From Spongiibacter marinus (GTDB taxonomy: Bacteria > Pseudomonadota > Gammaproteobacteria > Pseudomonadales > Spongiibacteraceae): a stretch of DNA of 64,000 nt. The stretch lies in contig NZ_JAFBBD010000003.1 of the NCBI RefSeq assembly GCF_016906995.1, forward strand, positions 1 through 64,000. Reading direction: 5' to 3'. The notes beneath the pieces were generated by a model. It saw only the letters and a program-made list of their open reading frames with translations, searched no databases and was not told the origin of the DNA. The position numbers and the translations under genes are program-made. Positions 52,095 through 60,587 of the stretch are shown in pieces; positions within the stretch are counted from its first letter, which is position 1; every line of letters begins with the position of its first letter.

Positions 52095-53471
52095 CTAGAA
52101 TTGCAAACGCTGCCAGTTCATCGAGCGCGGCTTGCTGCCCTGACGAATCAAGGCGATATCGTCGATTAATGCCTGGGAAAATACAGCCGCTATCGATGTG
52201 GCGGCGATGCCCTCGCTACTGACATTCGCCGACAATACCCCAACCGCTTTCATTCCCTCGCGCAGCATGGCGCCACTTTGGCCCGGCTGATTCAAGCAGT
52301 CGAGCCCGACAAGAGCAAGGTCACCACCTACCTCACTGCGCGGACTCGTCTGACAGCGACTCAACCACAAACCGCCAGAGAACGACGCGCTTGGGTAGGA
52401 AACTATCTCTATGGTGGCATCATTTGCAGACAGCGCTGCCAATGGCGCGCCGATAAAGCGCCCAGTAATCGGCAAGGCAAGCTGTACGAGTGCTACGTCA
52501 CTACCTGCATAGGCAGCGAGGTCGCCAGCAAGCAATTGTGCATGCTTGTGGTCCAATGTCCACGCCGCCACCGCCGGGATTCCCGGGTTTTGCGCGCCAT
52601 CGCGCGCCGGGTAGAACACCACCGAATGCGCTCTGCGTGCAGGCGAGCGCGGTTCAAACAAACAGTGCGCTGCCGTTATCAGCCAGCGCCGTGTTAATGC
52701 CGTGGCAGTACACCAGGCGTCCCCCTTGCGGTACTGGCTGTATAAGCGCCCCACTTGCCATTGCTGGACGCCAGCCTGTGGCCAAACACGGACTCTTCGG
52801 GCCTGCGCGTTAATAAAAAACACCGCACCACTGCTCTGCTCGCGTTGCGGCGTTGCGGCGCTAAACACCAGTTCAGGTCTGCCCTGCTCCCCCGCTAGCA
52901 GGTAATAGCCCGGATGCACAGGCAACGCGAGGCCGCGGCGACCGTCAATGGACACCCTTGGCAGAAACTCAGCAAGTCGATTGCTTAGCGCCAGGGCTTT
53001 ATCCCGATAAATCATCGGCTGTCGATGGAATTCCCGGCGCAGGCGGCGCACCGCAGCCGACACGCTGAAATCTTGCGACGCCCCGAACAAAACATGGGCG
53101 ACTCTTATGAGACGCAGTTGATCGCGGGCCTCCACCGAGGTCGCCAGCGCAGCATAATTCGCAGACTCAGCAACGGCCTGTTGCGTTGCGGGCCCGCTGA
53201 AAAAAATCGCCCATGCAAAATCTGCCGCCAGAGTCGGGCAGCGCTCGATAAGGCGACGTTGTGCCTGCATCGCCTGCCAAGCCGACACACTGATATAAAG
53301 CGCATCGTCGGCGTCTGCAGGTGAATAGCGCGGCGGGCATTGATTGTCGGACCACGCCGGAGAAACACCGAGCAGAAACACTGTCAGGGTAAACCAGAGG
53401 GCGGTAGAATTACGCGGGACGCGACAGCGGTAATCTCTCAACAGGCTTCGGAGCGGCAACATATCTTGCAT
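52095..53471 (-). CDS. Secreted trypsin-like serine protease with large N-terminal domain
   Basis: A 458-residue protein. A signal sequence ends near SPAWS (41); residues 45-240 are a helical region of unknown fold; the peptidase is C-terminal. Its triad is His269 (TAAHCLF), Asp325 (GSDVALVQL) and Ser399 (NQPGQSGAML); Cys254/Cys270 and Cys373/Cys392 could form the usual disulfides, so activity in the periplasm or outside is likely. Start set at 53471 (AGGTTGTATT upstream). Its start codon overlaps the alr start on the other strand. No PDZ domain is seen. Confidence 0.82.
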   Translation of the reverse strand: MQDMLPLRSLLRDYRCRVPRNSTALWFTLTVFLLGVSPAWSDNQCPPRYSPADADDALYISVSAWQAMQAQRRLIERCPTLAADFAWAIFFSGPATQQAVAESANYAALATSVEARDQLRLIRVAHVLFGASQDFSVSAAVRRLRREFHRQPMIYRDKALALSNRLAEFLPRVSIDGRRGLALPVHPGYYLLAGEQGRPELVFSAATPQREQSSGAVFFINAQARRVRVWPQAGVQQWQVGRLYSQYRKGDAWCTATALTRRWLITAAHCLFEPRSPARRAHSVVFYPARDGAQNPGIPAVAAWTLDHKHAQLLAGDLAAYAGSDVALVQLALPITGRFIGAPLAALSANDATIEIVSYPSASFSGGLWLSRCQTSPRSEVGGDLALVGLDCLNQPGQSGAMLREGMKAVGVLSANVSSEGIAATSIAAVFSQALIDDIALIRQGSKPRSMNWQRLQF

Positions 53472-54542
53472 AATACAACCTGGTTGGAATTTGATGCAGC
53501 GGCACTGCGCCACAATCTCGCTGTTGTGAAACAGTTAGCGCCGGGCGGCGCTATCTTAGCCATGCTCAAGGCCAATGGCTACGGTCACGGCGCGAATTGG
53601 GTTGCCGACACCCTGGGTGAACGCGCTCAGGGCTTTGGCTTGGCGCGCCTGTGTGAAGCACTGGCACTGCGCGAACACGCGCCGTCCAAACGTTTGCTTC
53701 TGCTCGGCACCTTGGTTGATGACAACACGCTTAAACACTGCGCCGAGGCGCGCCTGGACTTGGTTATTCATCGCCTTGAGGATGCACAACGGCTTTCCGG
53801 CGCTCGCTTAACTACCCCCCTGTCAATTTGGCTTAAGCGGAATGTCGGCATGAACCGTTTGGGCATGACCCATGAGGATTTTGTGGCCGCGCAGCAGCTT
53901 CTCGTCGGTAGCAAAAATGTGAAAGAAGTGATTCATATGAGCCACTTTAGTGATGCCGATACACCTCGGGCGGAAGTCACCGAAGAACAGGCTGAGCGTC
54001 TGTTCAGCAGCAGTCGAGCACTGGGCAAATTCCCTTTAAGCCTGGCTAATTCCGCCGCGATTATTGCCCACCCGCACACCCATGCACAGTGGCAGCGGCC
54101 AGGCATTATGCTCTACGGCGACGACCCCACGGGGACATTAACGGGCGATAACGCGCTGCGCCCGGTGATGCACTTCAAGAGCCGGATTATCGCGCTTAAA
54201 ACCGTTCACCCGGGCGACGGCGTCGGTTACGGGCGGCGTTGGCAGGCCAGGGAACAACGCCTCATCGCCACTATTGGTGCTGGCTATGCCGATGGCTACC
54301 CGCGCCACGCCACTGACGGTACACCGCTAATGGTGAATGGTCAGCGCGCCTCGTTGGCCGGGCGTGTTTCCATGGACTTACTCACCGCCGACGTCACTGA
54401 CGTCGAGCACGTTAAGGTTGGCGACGAGGTCACCCTTTGGGGCCAGGGCGTGAGTGCCGCGGAGGTCGCCGAGCGCTGCGGCACCATCAGCTATGAGCTG
54501 TTCACTCAGGTGTCATCACGGGTTGAGCGCTACTATGACTAA
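53466..54542 (+). CDS. alr: Alanine racemase
   Basis: A 358-residue PLP enzyme: WLEFDAAALRHNLAV leads to Lys35 in AMLKANGYGHG (PLP lysine), WLKRNVGMNRLGM follows, and VGYGRRWQA carries the catalytic Tyr region; GRVSMDLLTADVTDV is near the C-terminus. It makes D-alanine for peptidoglycan. The only sensible in-frame start is TTG at 53466 with GGAG 12 bases upstream; there is no ATG or GTG near the family N-terminus. The next gene overlaps its end by 8 nt. Confidence 0.9.
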   Translation: MHNTTWLEFDAAALRHNLAVVKQLAPGGAILAMLKANGYGHGANWVADTLGERAQGFGLARLCEALALREHAPSKRLLLLGTLVDDNTLKHCAEARLDLVIHRLEDAQRLSGARLTTPLSIWLKRNVGMNRLGMTHEDFVAAQQLLVGSKNVKEVIHMSHFSDADTPRAEVTEEQAERLFSSSRALGKFPLSLANSAAIIAHPHTHAQWQRPGIMLYGDDPTGTLTGDNALRPVMHFKSRIIALKTVHPGDGVGYGRRWQAREQRLIATIGAGYADGYPRHATDGTPLMVNGQRASLAGRVSMDLLTADVTDVEHVKVGDEVTLWGQGVSAAEVAERCGTISYELFTQVSSRVERYYD

Positions 54543-55290
54543 ACGCACCGCTGGCAACGTTCACCGCCTGCGCAGCGGCGCAAGCAATGGCCTCTACGCC
54601 CTATTAACCTTGGTGCTTGCCGCCGGTCTTGCATGGCTGCTATCAGCGCAGCTCAACTACTTTTACGGCTTTTTTCACGACCATATCGGCATCGCTGAAA
54701 CCATCGCGGAATACGGCCCCCAAAATCGCTTTAAAGATGACTTTGAAACAACTGACCGAGCACAGCGCATCACGCTCTTTGCCGAGATTGTTCGCGCCGT
54801 GCACAGCGATGGTGAAGGCCTTAAGGAGATAAGCTATCGCGCCGCAGGGCGAACCCGCGCTGTCGCCCTGTTGCACGAGGCGGAAATTATCCACCTCCAA
54901 GATGTCGCGCATCTGATTGGTGCAACTCGCTTGCTCGTTATCCTTACCGCGATGCTCTGGGCCGTTTGGACATTGGCAAAAATACGCCGCAAGGCGCCCT
55001 TCCCGCCTCTGACTCAGCAACTGGGTAAATTACTTGGCGTCTCTGTGTTAATAGCTGGCCTGCTGGGCGTTTTTGGCTTTGAAGCGGTGTTCTACCAACT
55101 GCATATTTGGGTGTTTCCGGCAGAGCACCAATGGTTTTTCTATTACCAAGACTCGCTGATGTCGACCATGATGCAAGCGCCAGTGTTATTTGCCTATATT
55201 GGCGGCAGCATTGCGGCGCTCGGCGTTGCGCTCTTTTGCGCTATAACGGCGCTATTGCACCGTTATTCGCGCAAAAATGCGGGGAAGTAA
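54535..55290 (+). CDS. DUF1461 integral membrane protein (Lit-like, lipoprotein intramolecular transacylase family)
   Basis: A 251-residue membrane protein with four hydrophobic segments (about 22-40, 130-150, 170-190, 215-240). Between the first two is an extracytoplasmic region with LLHEAEIIHLQDVAHLIG, and after the third HIWVFPAEHQWFFYYQDSL. Both stretches fit the DUF1461 pattern, in which conserved His and Trp residues lie outside the membrane. In Firmicutes, Lit of this family moves an acyl chain within lipoproteins to make lyso-form N-acyl lipoproteins. Whether this homologue does so is unknown. It overlaps alr by 8 nt. Confidence 0.7.
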   Translation: MTKRTAGNVHRLRSGASNGLYALLTLVLAAGLAWLLSAQLNYFYGFFHDHIGIAETIAEYGPQNRFKDDFETTDRAQRITLFAEIVRAVHSDGEGLKEISYRAAGRTRAVALLHEAEIIHLQDVAHLIGATRLLVILTAMLWAVWTLAKIRRKAPFPPLTQQLGKLLGVSVLIAGLLGVFGFEAVFYQLHIWVFPAEHQWFFYYQDSLMSTMMQAPVLFAYIGGSIAALGVALFCAITALLHRYSRKNAGK

Positions 55291-55309
55291 GTCGTCGCGT
55301 TGGCAGGAT

Positions 55310-56176
55310 TTAAAAGGGCCAAAACGTCTCGGGTATTCGTCCCTGGCGCAGTAAAGAGGCCACATCCATACCAACCGCGACACCGGCATGAACGAAAAAG
55401 CCGCCCCAGATAGATCGCGAGCGCAGCGCCAATATACCCAGAAACAACCCAAACAGGATGGCACCCACCGCTTCAGGCCACAGCTTCGGAAAGTGGATCA
55501 TCAGATAGGGAACACACATTACCCAGATTGCATTCGCGCCGATGGCCGGACGCAAGCCTTGCAGCACAAAGCCGCGAAAGAAGAACTCCAGGCAGATAAA
55601 CTGGGTGAGGTACAGAAGCTCCCAACTAATGAAGTCAAACCAGCTTCTACCCGCCTGTTTATAGAAGGGATAGTGCTGTAAAAAATCGGGCCGAAAACTG
55701 GCCAGGTAAATGAACACAAGAATTGGACTGAGCAACAGCAGATAGCCCTGCCAGTGCCGATGGGTGTCCCCCCAGCCCCAGCCAAAATGGCGCATGCGCT
55801 CGCCCATTACTCGGCGAATTATCAGCCACGGCAGCAGCACGTAGCCAACCACATGCCAAGTGGTCCACCACAGGTAGGATAGCAACTCACCATAGCCACT
55901 GCGACGCAGCTCCCACCACCAATAGTTCGGTGTACGCCCCTGCACTTCACTGAGCCACTGGAGCAGGGTTTGCAAGCTAGAGGAAAACTTTAAGTAGTGG
56001 ATGAGTAGCAAACTCACGGACACACAGGCCAGCACCGCAAAAACCCGCCTGAGCGCCGCCGGGCGCGATAAACGGTAACTATCTGCGTCGGCATCGATAT
56101 CGTCGAGAAGAACGAGAATTCGCCGTGGGTTCAGGCGCTGCAATGCGCCAGATAAGCTAGCGCCTATACCGCTCAT
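55310..56176 (-). CDS. CPBP family intramembrane metalloprotease
   Basis: A 288-residue membrane protein with about seven or eight hydrophobic segments. The motifs of CPBP (Abi) proteases are seen as LEFFFRGFVLQGL (motif 1, E-x3-R; the first of the usual Glu pair is Leu), YLMIHFPKLWPE (motif 2 His) and GFFVHAGVAVGMD (motif 3 His). With one Glu of the usual EE missing, activity is likely but not certain, since the second Glu is the more conserved one. It overlaps the alanine symporter gene by 4 nt (ATGA). Function unknown. Confidence 0.78.
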   Translation of the reverse strand: MSGIGASLSGALQRLNPRRILVLLDDIDADADSYRLSRPAALRRVFAVLACVSVSLLLIHYLKFSSSLQTLLQWLSEVQGRTPNYWWWELRRSGYGELLSYLWWTTWHVVGYVLLPWLIIRRVMGERMRHFGWGWGDTHRHWQGYLLLLSPILVFIYLASFRPDFLQHYPFYKQAGRSWFDFISWELLYLTQFICLEFFFRGFVLQGLRPAIGANAIWVMCVPYLMIHFPKLWPEAVGAILFGLFLGILALRSRSIWGGFFVHAGVAVGMDVASLLRQGRIPETFWPF

Positions 56177-57531
56177 TCGCGCGCTTCCGCTGAGCCATTG
56201 CTGCCCAGGCGCTCACGCGTCAACGCAAAAACCACCGGACTGAGCAGTAGCAATGCCAGCAAGTTCGGCAGCGCCATCAGCGCGTTCAGGGTATCGGCCA
56301 ATAGCCAGATAAAATCGAGCTCCGCCATCGCGCCGAGGGGAATTGCCGCGACCCAGGCCAGGCGGAAGGCAAAAATAGCGTGAGTGCCAAAAAAATACAC
56401 CACGCAGCGCTCGCCGTAGTAGGCCCAGCCCAGCATGGTGGTAAACGCAAAGACCGCCAAGCCCACGGACACAATAAAGTCACCGCCGCCGATCAAGCTG
56501 TCGAAGGCCAACGCCGACAGCGCCGCGCCACTTTCGCCGCCCAGCCATGCCCCAGACAACAGAATGACAAAGCCAGTAATGCTGCACACCAAAATGGTAT
56601 CGATGAAGGTGCCCAGCATGGCGATCAGGCCCTGGTTCACCGAGTTGTGTGTTCGTGCGGCGGCGTGGGCAATTGGCGCACTGCCCAAGCCAGCCTCGTT
56701 GGAAAATATTCCCCGCGCCACACCAAAGCGTATCGCGGCCACCACACTCGCGCCGGCAAATCCACCAACCGCCGCCGCGCCATTAAAGGCGGCATCGACT
56801 ACCAGTAAGAACAGTGCCGGAATTTCGCTAATATTCATCGCAATAATAACGAGGCCCATCGCCATATACGCCACCGCCATGATGGGCACTAGCACGCCGG
56901 CAACCGAGGCGATGCGCTTCACCCCGCCCAACACCACCAGCGCAACCGCTGTTGCCAGCACCGCGCCGGTTACCCATACCGGCAGAGAAAACGTGGCGTG
57001 AAGCGCATCGGCCACAGAGTTAGCCTGAACCGTATTGCCAATGCCAAAGCCCGCAAAGACACCGAAAAATGCAAAGGTTGCCGCCAGCCAACGCCACTTT
57101 GGCCCCAGACCATTTTTTATGTAATACATCGGGCCGCCGCTGAAGTTGCCCTGCTCGTCTTGTTCGCGATAGTGCACGGCACAGACCGCCTCGGCGTACT
57201 TGGTTGCCATACCCACCAATGCTGTGCACCACATCCAAAACAGCGCACCGGGACCGCCGAGCGCGATCGCTGTGGCAACACCGGCGATATTGCCGGTGCC
57301 GATCGTTGCTGATAAGGAGGTCATTAAGGCCTGAAAGGGACTGATATCGCCGCTGTCCTGCTCGCCTTTGCGACCGCGAAATAACAGACCAAAGGCCTGG
57401 GGGATTCTGCGCAGTGGCATAAAGCCCAGCCCCAACATCAGGTAGGCCCCGGTGCCGAGAATAAGAATAAGCATGGGCCAGCCCCACACCAGACCATTGA
57501 GGCCGCCAATGACCGATGTAATTATTTCCAT
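56173..57531 (-). CDS. Alanine/glycine:cation symporter (AGCS family)
   Basis: A 452-residue carrier with about ten membrane segments. Family motifs are FQALMTSLSATIGTGNIAGVATAI, GPGALFWMWCTALVGMATKYAE, and FSGGPMYYIKNGLG; SNEAGLGSAPIAHAAA is the second signature. It takes up L- or D-alanine or glycine with sodium. dcyD-like is 72 bp upstream and the CPBP gene overlaps its 3' end, so the three form a likely operon; alr is nearby on the other strand. Confidence 0.92.
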   Translation of the reverse strand: MEIITSVIGGLNGLVWGWPMLILILGTGAYLMLGLGFMPLRRIPQAFGLLFRGRKGEQDSGDISPFQALMTSLSATIGTGNIAGVATAIALGGPGALFWMWCTALVGMATKYAEAVCAVHYREQDEQGNFSGGPMYYIKNGLGPKWRWLAATFAFFGVFAGFGIGNTVQANSVADALHATFSLPVWVTGAVLATAVALVVLGGVKRIASVAGVLVPIMAVAYMAMGLVIIAMNISEIPALFLLVVDAAFNGAAAVGGFAGASVVAAIRFGVARGIFSNEAGLGSAPIAHAAARTHNSVNQGLIAMLGTFIDTILVCSITGFVILLSGAWLGGESGAALSALAFDSLIGGGDFIVSVGLAVFAFTTMLGWAYYGERCVVYFFGTHAIFAFRLAWVAAIPLGAMAELDFIWLLADTLNALMALPNLLALLLLSPVVFALTRERLGSNGSAEARE

Positions 57532-57603
57532 AGCGCTACCTTATCGTTGTTATTGGGTCGCGGTGCATAGTCGCAGCTGGCCCGCTAATAGCAGGTCAAA
57601 TAG

Positions 57604-58614
57604 TCATCCACCCAATGAAGTAAAATGCTGCCGATGCGGGAAGACGCCAAAAATGCCGCCGGTATGCACAAAGACGATGTCCCCGTCGTCACCAAAGCGG
57701 CCGTTGTCGCGCTCTTCCAGCAACGCATGAAAGGCCTTCCCTGTGTACACAGGGTCCAGAATAAGGCCCTCGGTCGCGGCAAGGTCAGCGATGGTTTCAT
57801 AAACCTTTTCGTCGGCCAACGCATAGCCCGGCCCAACGTAACCATCGATAACACTCACTTGTAAGTCGTCCAATGCGACGTCTAAGTCGTAACGGTGCTG
57901 CCAATCATGCAGGTCTTGGGCCACTTTATTTAAGAACCACGCTTCATCGTCGCAGACATTCACGCCCCACACGCGGCTACCGGCCAGATAATAGTGGGCT
58001 CCAGCGGTCAAGCCAGCCTGGGTGCCGCCGGATCCGGTTGCGCAGATAATATGGCGTGGACGAATGTCATGGTGGCGAAAATCGTCGGCTAACTCGGCAC
58101 ACGCCGAGAAATAGCCCCAAACCCCCACCGCATCGGATGCTCCGGTGGGTATGATAAACGCGCGCCGCCCTCTGTCGGCGTAGTACTGCTGCCACTGCGC
58201 GAGTAACTGCGGCAGCTGAGCCTGAAATTGCTTGGCGGGATAAGCCGAAATCTGGGCGCCCGCTAATTGGTCGAGCAGTAAATTTCCATCGGCATGCTCG
58301 GGCTTCTCGCCGCGCAGTAGCAGGTGGCACTTCAAACCGAGCTGAGCGCACAGCAAGGCGGTGGCCCGACAATGGTTGGACTGTAAGCCACCACAGGTAA
58401 TGATGGTGTCACAGCCCTCTTCCAACGCCTGCGCCAAACTGAATTCCAGCTTGCGTATTTTATTGCCAGACAGTGCGCAGCCCGTTAGGTCGTCGCGCTT
58501 CACCCATATGCGCGGACCAGGACGAGCTTCCTGCAGGCGTGTCAGAAGCTGGAGCGGTGTTGGTAGATTGGCTAGGCCCAGACGTGGGGGCGTGAACTGA
58601 GTCGGGATAGTCAT
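57604..58614 (-). CDS. D-cysteine desulfhydrase / ACC deaminase-family PLP enzyme
   Basis: A 336-residue tryptophan-synthase-beta-fold enzyme. WVKRDDLTGCALSGNKIRKLE holds the PLP lysine in SGNKIRKLE, GGLQSNHCRATALLC the Ser next to it, and ATGSGGTQAGLTAG the phosphate-binding loop. ACC deaminase and D-cysteine desulfhydrase are hard to separate by eye; bacterial genomic context near D-alanine genes favours a D-amino-acid lyase. ATG at 58614. It is the first gene of the run with the alanine symporter. Confidence 0.83.
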   Translation of the reverse strand: MTIPTQFTPPRLGLANLPTPLQLLTRLQEARPGPRIWVKRDDLTGCALSGNKIRKLEFSLAQALEEGCDTIITCGGLQSNHCRATALLCAQLGLKCHLLLRGEKPEHADGNLLLDQLAGAQISAYPAKQFQAQLPQLLAQWQQYYADRGRRAFIIPTGASDAVGVWGYFSACAELADDFRHHDIRPRHIICATGSGGTQAGLTAGAHYYLAGSRVWGVNVCDDEAWFLNKVAQDLHDWQHRYDLDVALDDLQVSVIDGYVGPGYALADEKVYETIADLAATEGLILDPVYTGKAFHALLEERDNGRFGDDGDIVFVHTGGIFGVFPHRQHFTSLGG

Positions 58615-58651
58615 GTGAAACCCGCAATCGCTCGTTTATGACGTGAAATGA

Positions 58652-58678
58652 AAACGGGGCGCTTGATGCGCCCCGTTT
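58652..58678. terminator. Bidirectional intrinsic terminator after yajC
   Basis: AAACGGGGCGC (58652-58662) and GCGCCCCGTTT (58668-58678) form an 11-bp stem around TTGAT; on the minus strand, TTTTCATTTC follows the stem. It lies six bases past the yajC stop codon. Confidence 0.8.
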
Positions 58679-58684
58679 ACGGTA

Positions 58685-59023
58685 TTAAATGGCTTTGAGC
58701 GTGCCCTTGGGCAGCACTGCATGCACGGCAACGCGCTGGAACTTCAGCTCTACGTTGTCCGCAACACTCAACACAACATAGTCATCGTCAAGCTTGGTGA
58801 CTTTGCCGAGAATACCCGCACTGGTGACCACCTCGTCGCCTTTTGCCAGAGCGGCGACCATTGCCGCGTGCTCTTTTTGACGCTTGCGCTGAGGACGAAT
58901 CGCAATGAAGTAAAAAAGGCCGAACATCAGCACCAGAAAGCCGATTTGGAACAACTCACCGCCCGGAGGGGCGCCTGCAGCGCCAGCAGTTTGTGCGTGG
59001 GCTTGAGAGATAAAAAAGCTCAT
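58685..59023 (-). CDS. yajC: Sec translocase accessory subunit YajC
   Basis: A 112-residue protein with one membrane segment (LFQIGFLVLMFGLFYFIAIRP) and the conserved QRKRQKEHAAMVAALAKGDEVV then GILGKVTKLDDDYVVLSVADN. It is the YajC partner of SecDF. In most proteobacteria it lies between tgt and secD; here tgt, secD and secF are absent and it stands alone between a terminator and xthA. The sequence is otherwise complete. Confidence 0.93.
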   Translation of the reverse strand: MSFFISQAHAQTAGAAGAPPGGELFQIGFLVLMFGLFYFIAIRPQRKRQKEHAAMVAALAKGDEVVTSAGILGKVTKLDDDYVVLSVADNVELKFQRVAVHAVLPKGTLKAI

Positions 59024-59044
59024 CGTGTTTCCTTAAACAAAACT

Positions 59045-59077
59045 AAAAAAGCCGGGCGAAAGCCCTCAATTTGGGCT
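59045..59077 (-). terminator. Probable terminator of xthA
   Basis: On the minus strand AGCCC...GGGCT and then GGGC-TTTC-GCCC stems overlap and are followed by GGCTTTTTTAG, shortly after the xthA stop and before yajC. Confidence 0.5.
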
Positions 59078-59120
59078 GCTCAGCAGATCCCGAGCGAAAT
59101 ATAGTACACAAGGCCCAGAT

Positions 59121-59894
59121 TCAAAGCGAGATGTCATAGTCCATTATAAAAGGCGCATGATCGGAAAAGCGTTCTTCGCGGTATACCCAGCCATCGCGAA
59201 TGCTATCGATGAGCCCGGGGGTGACCACATGGTAGTCGAGCCGCCAACCAACATTGTTGGCATAGGCCTGCCCTCGGTTTGACCACCAGGTGTATACCGC
59301 CTCGGTGTTAATCTGCCGAAAGGCGTCAACAAAACCCGCTTCGTCATAGAGCTTATCCAGCCACGCCCGCTCGTGGGGCAAAAAGCCTGAATTTTTGCGA
59401 TTCGCGCGCCAGTTTTTTAGGTCAATTTCGCGGTGGCACATATTCCAGTCGCCACAAATGATCAGCTCCCTGCCCTGGGCTTTTAGCTCGACAAAATGCG
59501 GGTATATCTTTTCCAGAAAATCATCTTTCTTCTGCTGCGCCGCATCACTGCTTGAGCCGGAGGGCATATAAAGAGAGATAACACTGAGCTCGTCGTAGTC
59601 GGCTCTGACATACCGCCCCTCGCTGTCCAGCGGGTCCCAGCCCAGCTCGCAAACAAAGCGTTGTGGTGGCGTGCGACAATAGATGGCCGTGCCGCTATAC
59701 CCTTTCTTGTGCGCATCATTGAAGGCCGATACATAACCCTGGGGGTGGAACAGTGGGTCACTTAGCTGGTGTTGCTGAGCCTTGGTTTCCTGAATACAAA
59801 CCACATCAGCCTGCTGAGTTTCCAGCCAGGAATAGAAACCCTTGCGAGCTGCTGCTCGAATACCGTTGGTGTTTACGGTAATTACGCGCACCAC
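59121..59894 (-). CDS. xthA: Exodeoxyribonuclease III
   Basis: A 257-residue AP-endonuclease/exonuclease. The metal Glu36 lies in VVCIQETKAQ; GYSGTAIYC, ICGDWNMCHREIDLKN with the catalytic Asp-Asn, and the final SDHAPFIMDYDI with His246 are all intact. It removes 3' blocks and cuts AP sites in base excision repair. Start GTG-GTG with GGAGGGTAC. It is in the ExoA group that pseudomonads also carry. Confidence 0.93.
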   Translation of the reverse strand: MVRVITVNTNGIRAAARKGFYSWLETQQADVVCIQETKAQQHQLSDPLFHPQGYVSAFNDAHKKGYSGTAIYCRTPPQRFVCELGWDPLDSEGRYVRADYDELSVISLYMPSGSSSDAAQQKKDDFLEKIYPHFVELKAQGRELIICGDWNMCHREIDLKNWRANRKNSGFLPHERAWLDKLYDEAGFVDAFRQINTEAVYTWWSNRGQAYANNVGWRLDYHVVTPGLIDSIRDGWVYREERFSDHAPFIMDYDISL

Positions 59895-60095
59895 GTACCC
59901 TCCAAAAAATGGCCGAGCTTAGCAGACCCGGCCTGCCGGCGAGTACTGCTGTACATTTTTTTTCACCAAATTCAATGTTTTGAAGCCATATAACGTCACC
60001 CATACAGAGCATGTTGTTCCGCGTCGCTTACCCTAGAATCAGGGTCGATAACAACCGCATTGCGGCAACATAAAGACCAAACAGGAACATTCGCT

Positions 60096-60575
60096 ATGAA
60101 CGCCAGCTCCGCTGACCAACTCTTACAGATCGAGGCGATTAAACGTCTCAAATATGTTTACTTGCGCGCAGTAGATACCCACGACTGGCAATTATTGGAA
60201 AGCACGCTCAGTGAAGACTGCGTTGCCCGCTACGACGGCGGCAAATATAGCTTCGACAACCGCAGCGAACTCATCGCTGGCCTGCGCGGCCACATGGATA
60301 GCCCCAATGTACTAACCATGCACAATGGCCACCACCCTGAAATCGAGTTGCTCAGCGAAAGTGAGGCACGCGGAAAGTGGTACCTGCAGGACCTCGTGTT
60401 CAATAAAGAGCAAAACTGGATGCTGTTTGGCACAGCCATCTACACGGATCACTATCGCCTGGATAATGGTGAGTGGAAAATTTGCCGAACGGAATATGAG
60501 CGGATAATGGAAACCATCAATGCGCCGATTCCATCGACCCTGAGCTTTACCCACAGTATGTTTGAAAAGAAATAG
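60096..60575 (+). CDS. SnoaL-like (NTF2-fold) protein paired with an acyl-CoA ligase
   Basis: A 159-residue SnoaL-like protein: IEAIKRLKYVYLRAVDTHDW, then SEDCVARYDGGKYSF, MHNGHHPEIELLSESEARGKW, and YTDHYRLDNGEWKICRTEYER. The fold is that of bile-acid dehydratase, steroid isomerase and scytalone dehydratase relatives; Tyr, Asp and His residues in the pocket are plausible catalysts, but the reaction is unknown. AGGAACATTCGCT precedes the ATG. The acyl-CoA ligase starts 12 bases after its stop, so both probably serve one catabolic route. Confidence 0.75.
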   Translation: MNASSADQLLQIEAIKRLKYVYLRAVDTHDWQLLESTLSEDCVARYDGGKYSFDNRSELIAGLRGHMDSPNVLTMHNGHHPEIELLSESEARGKWYLQDLVFNKEQNWMLFGTAIYTDHYRLDNGEWKICRTEYERIMETINAPIPSTLSFTHSMFEKK

Positions 60576-60587
60576 GCAACCCAGACT

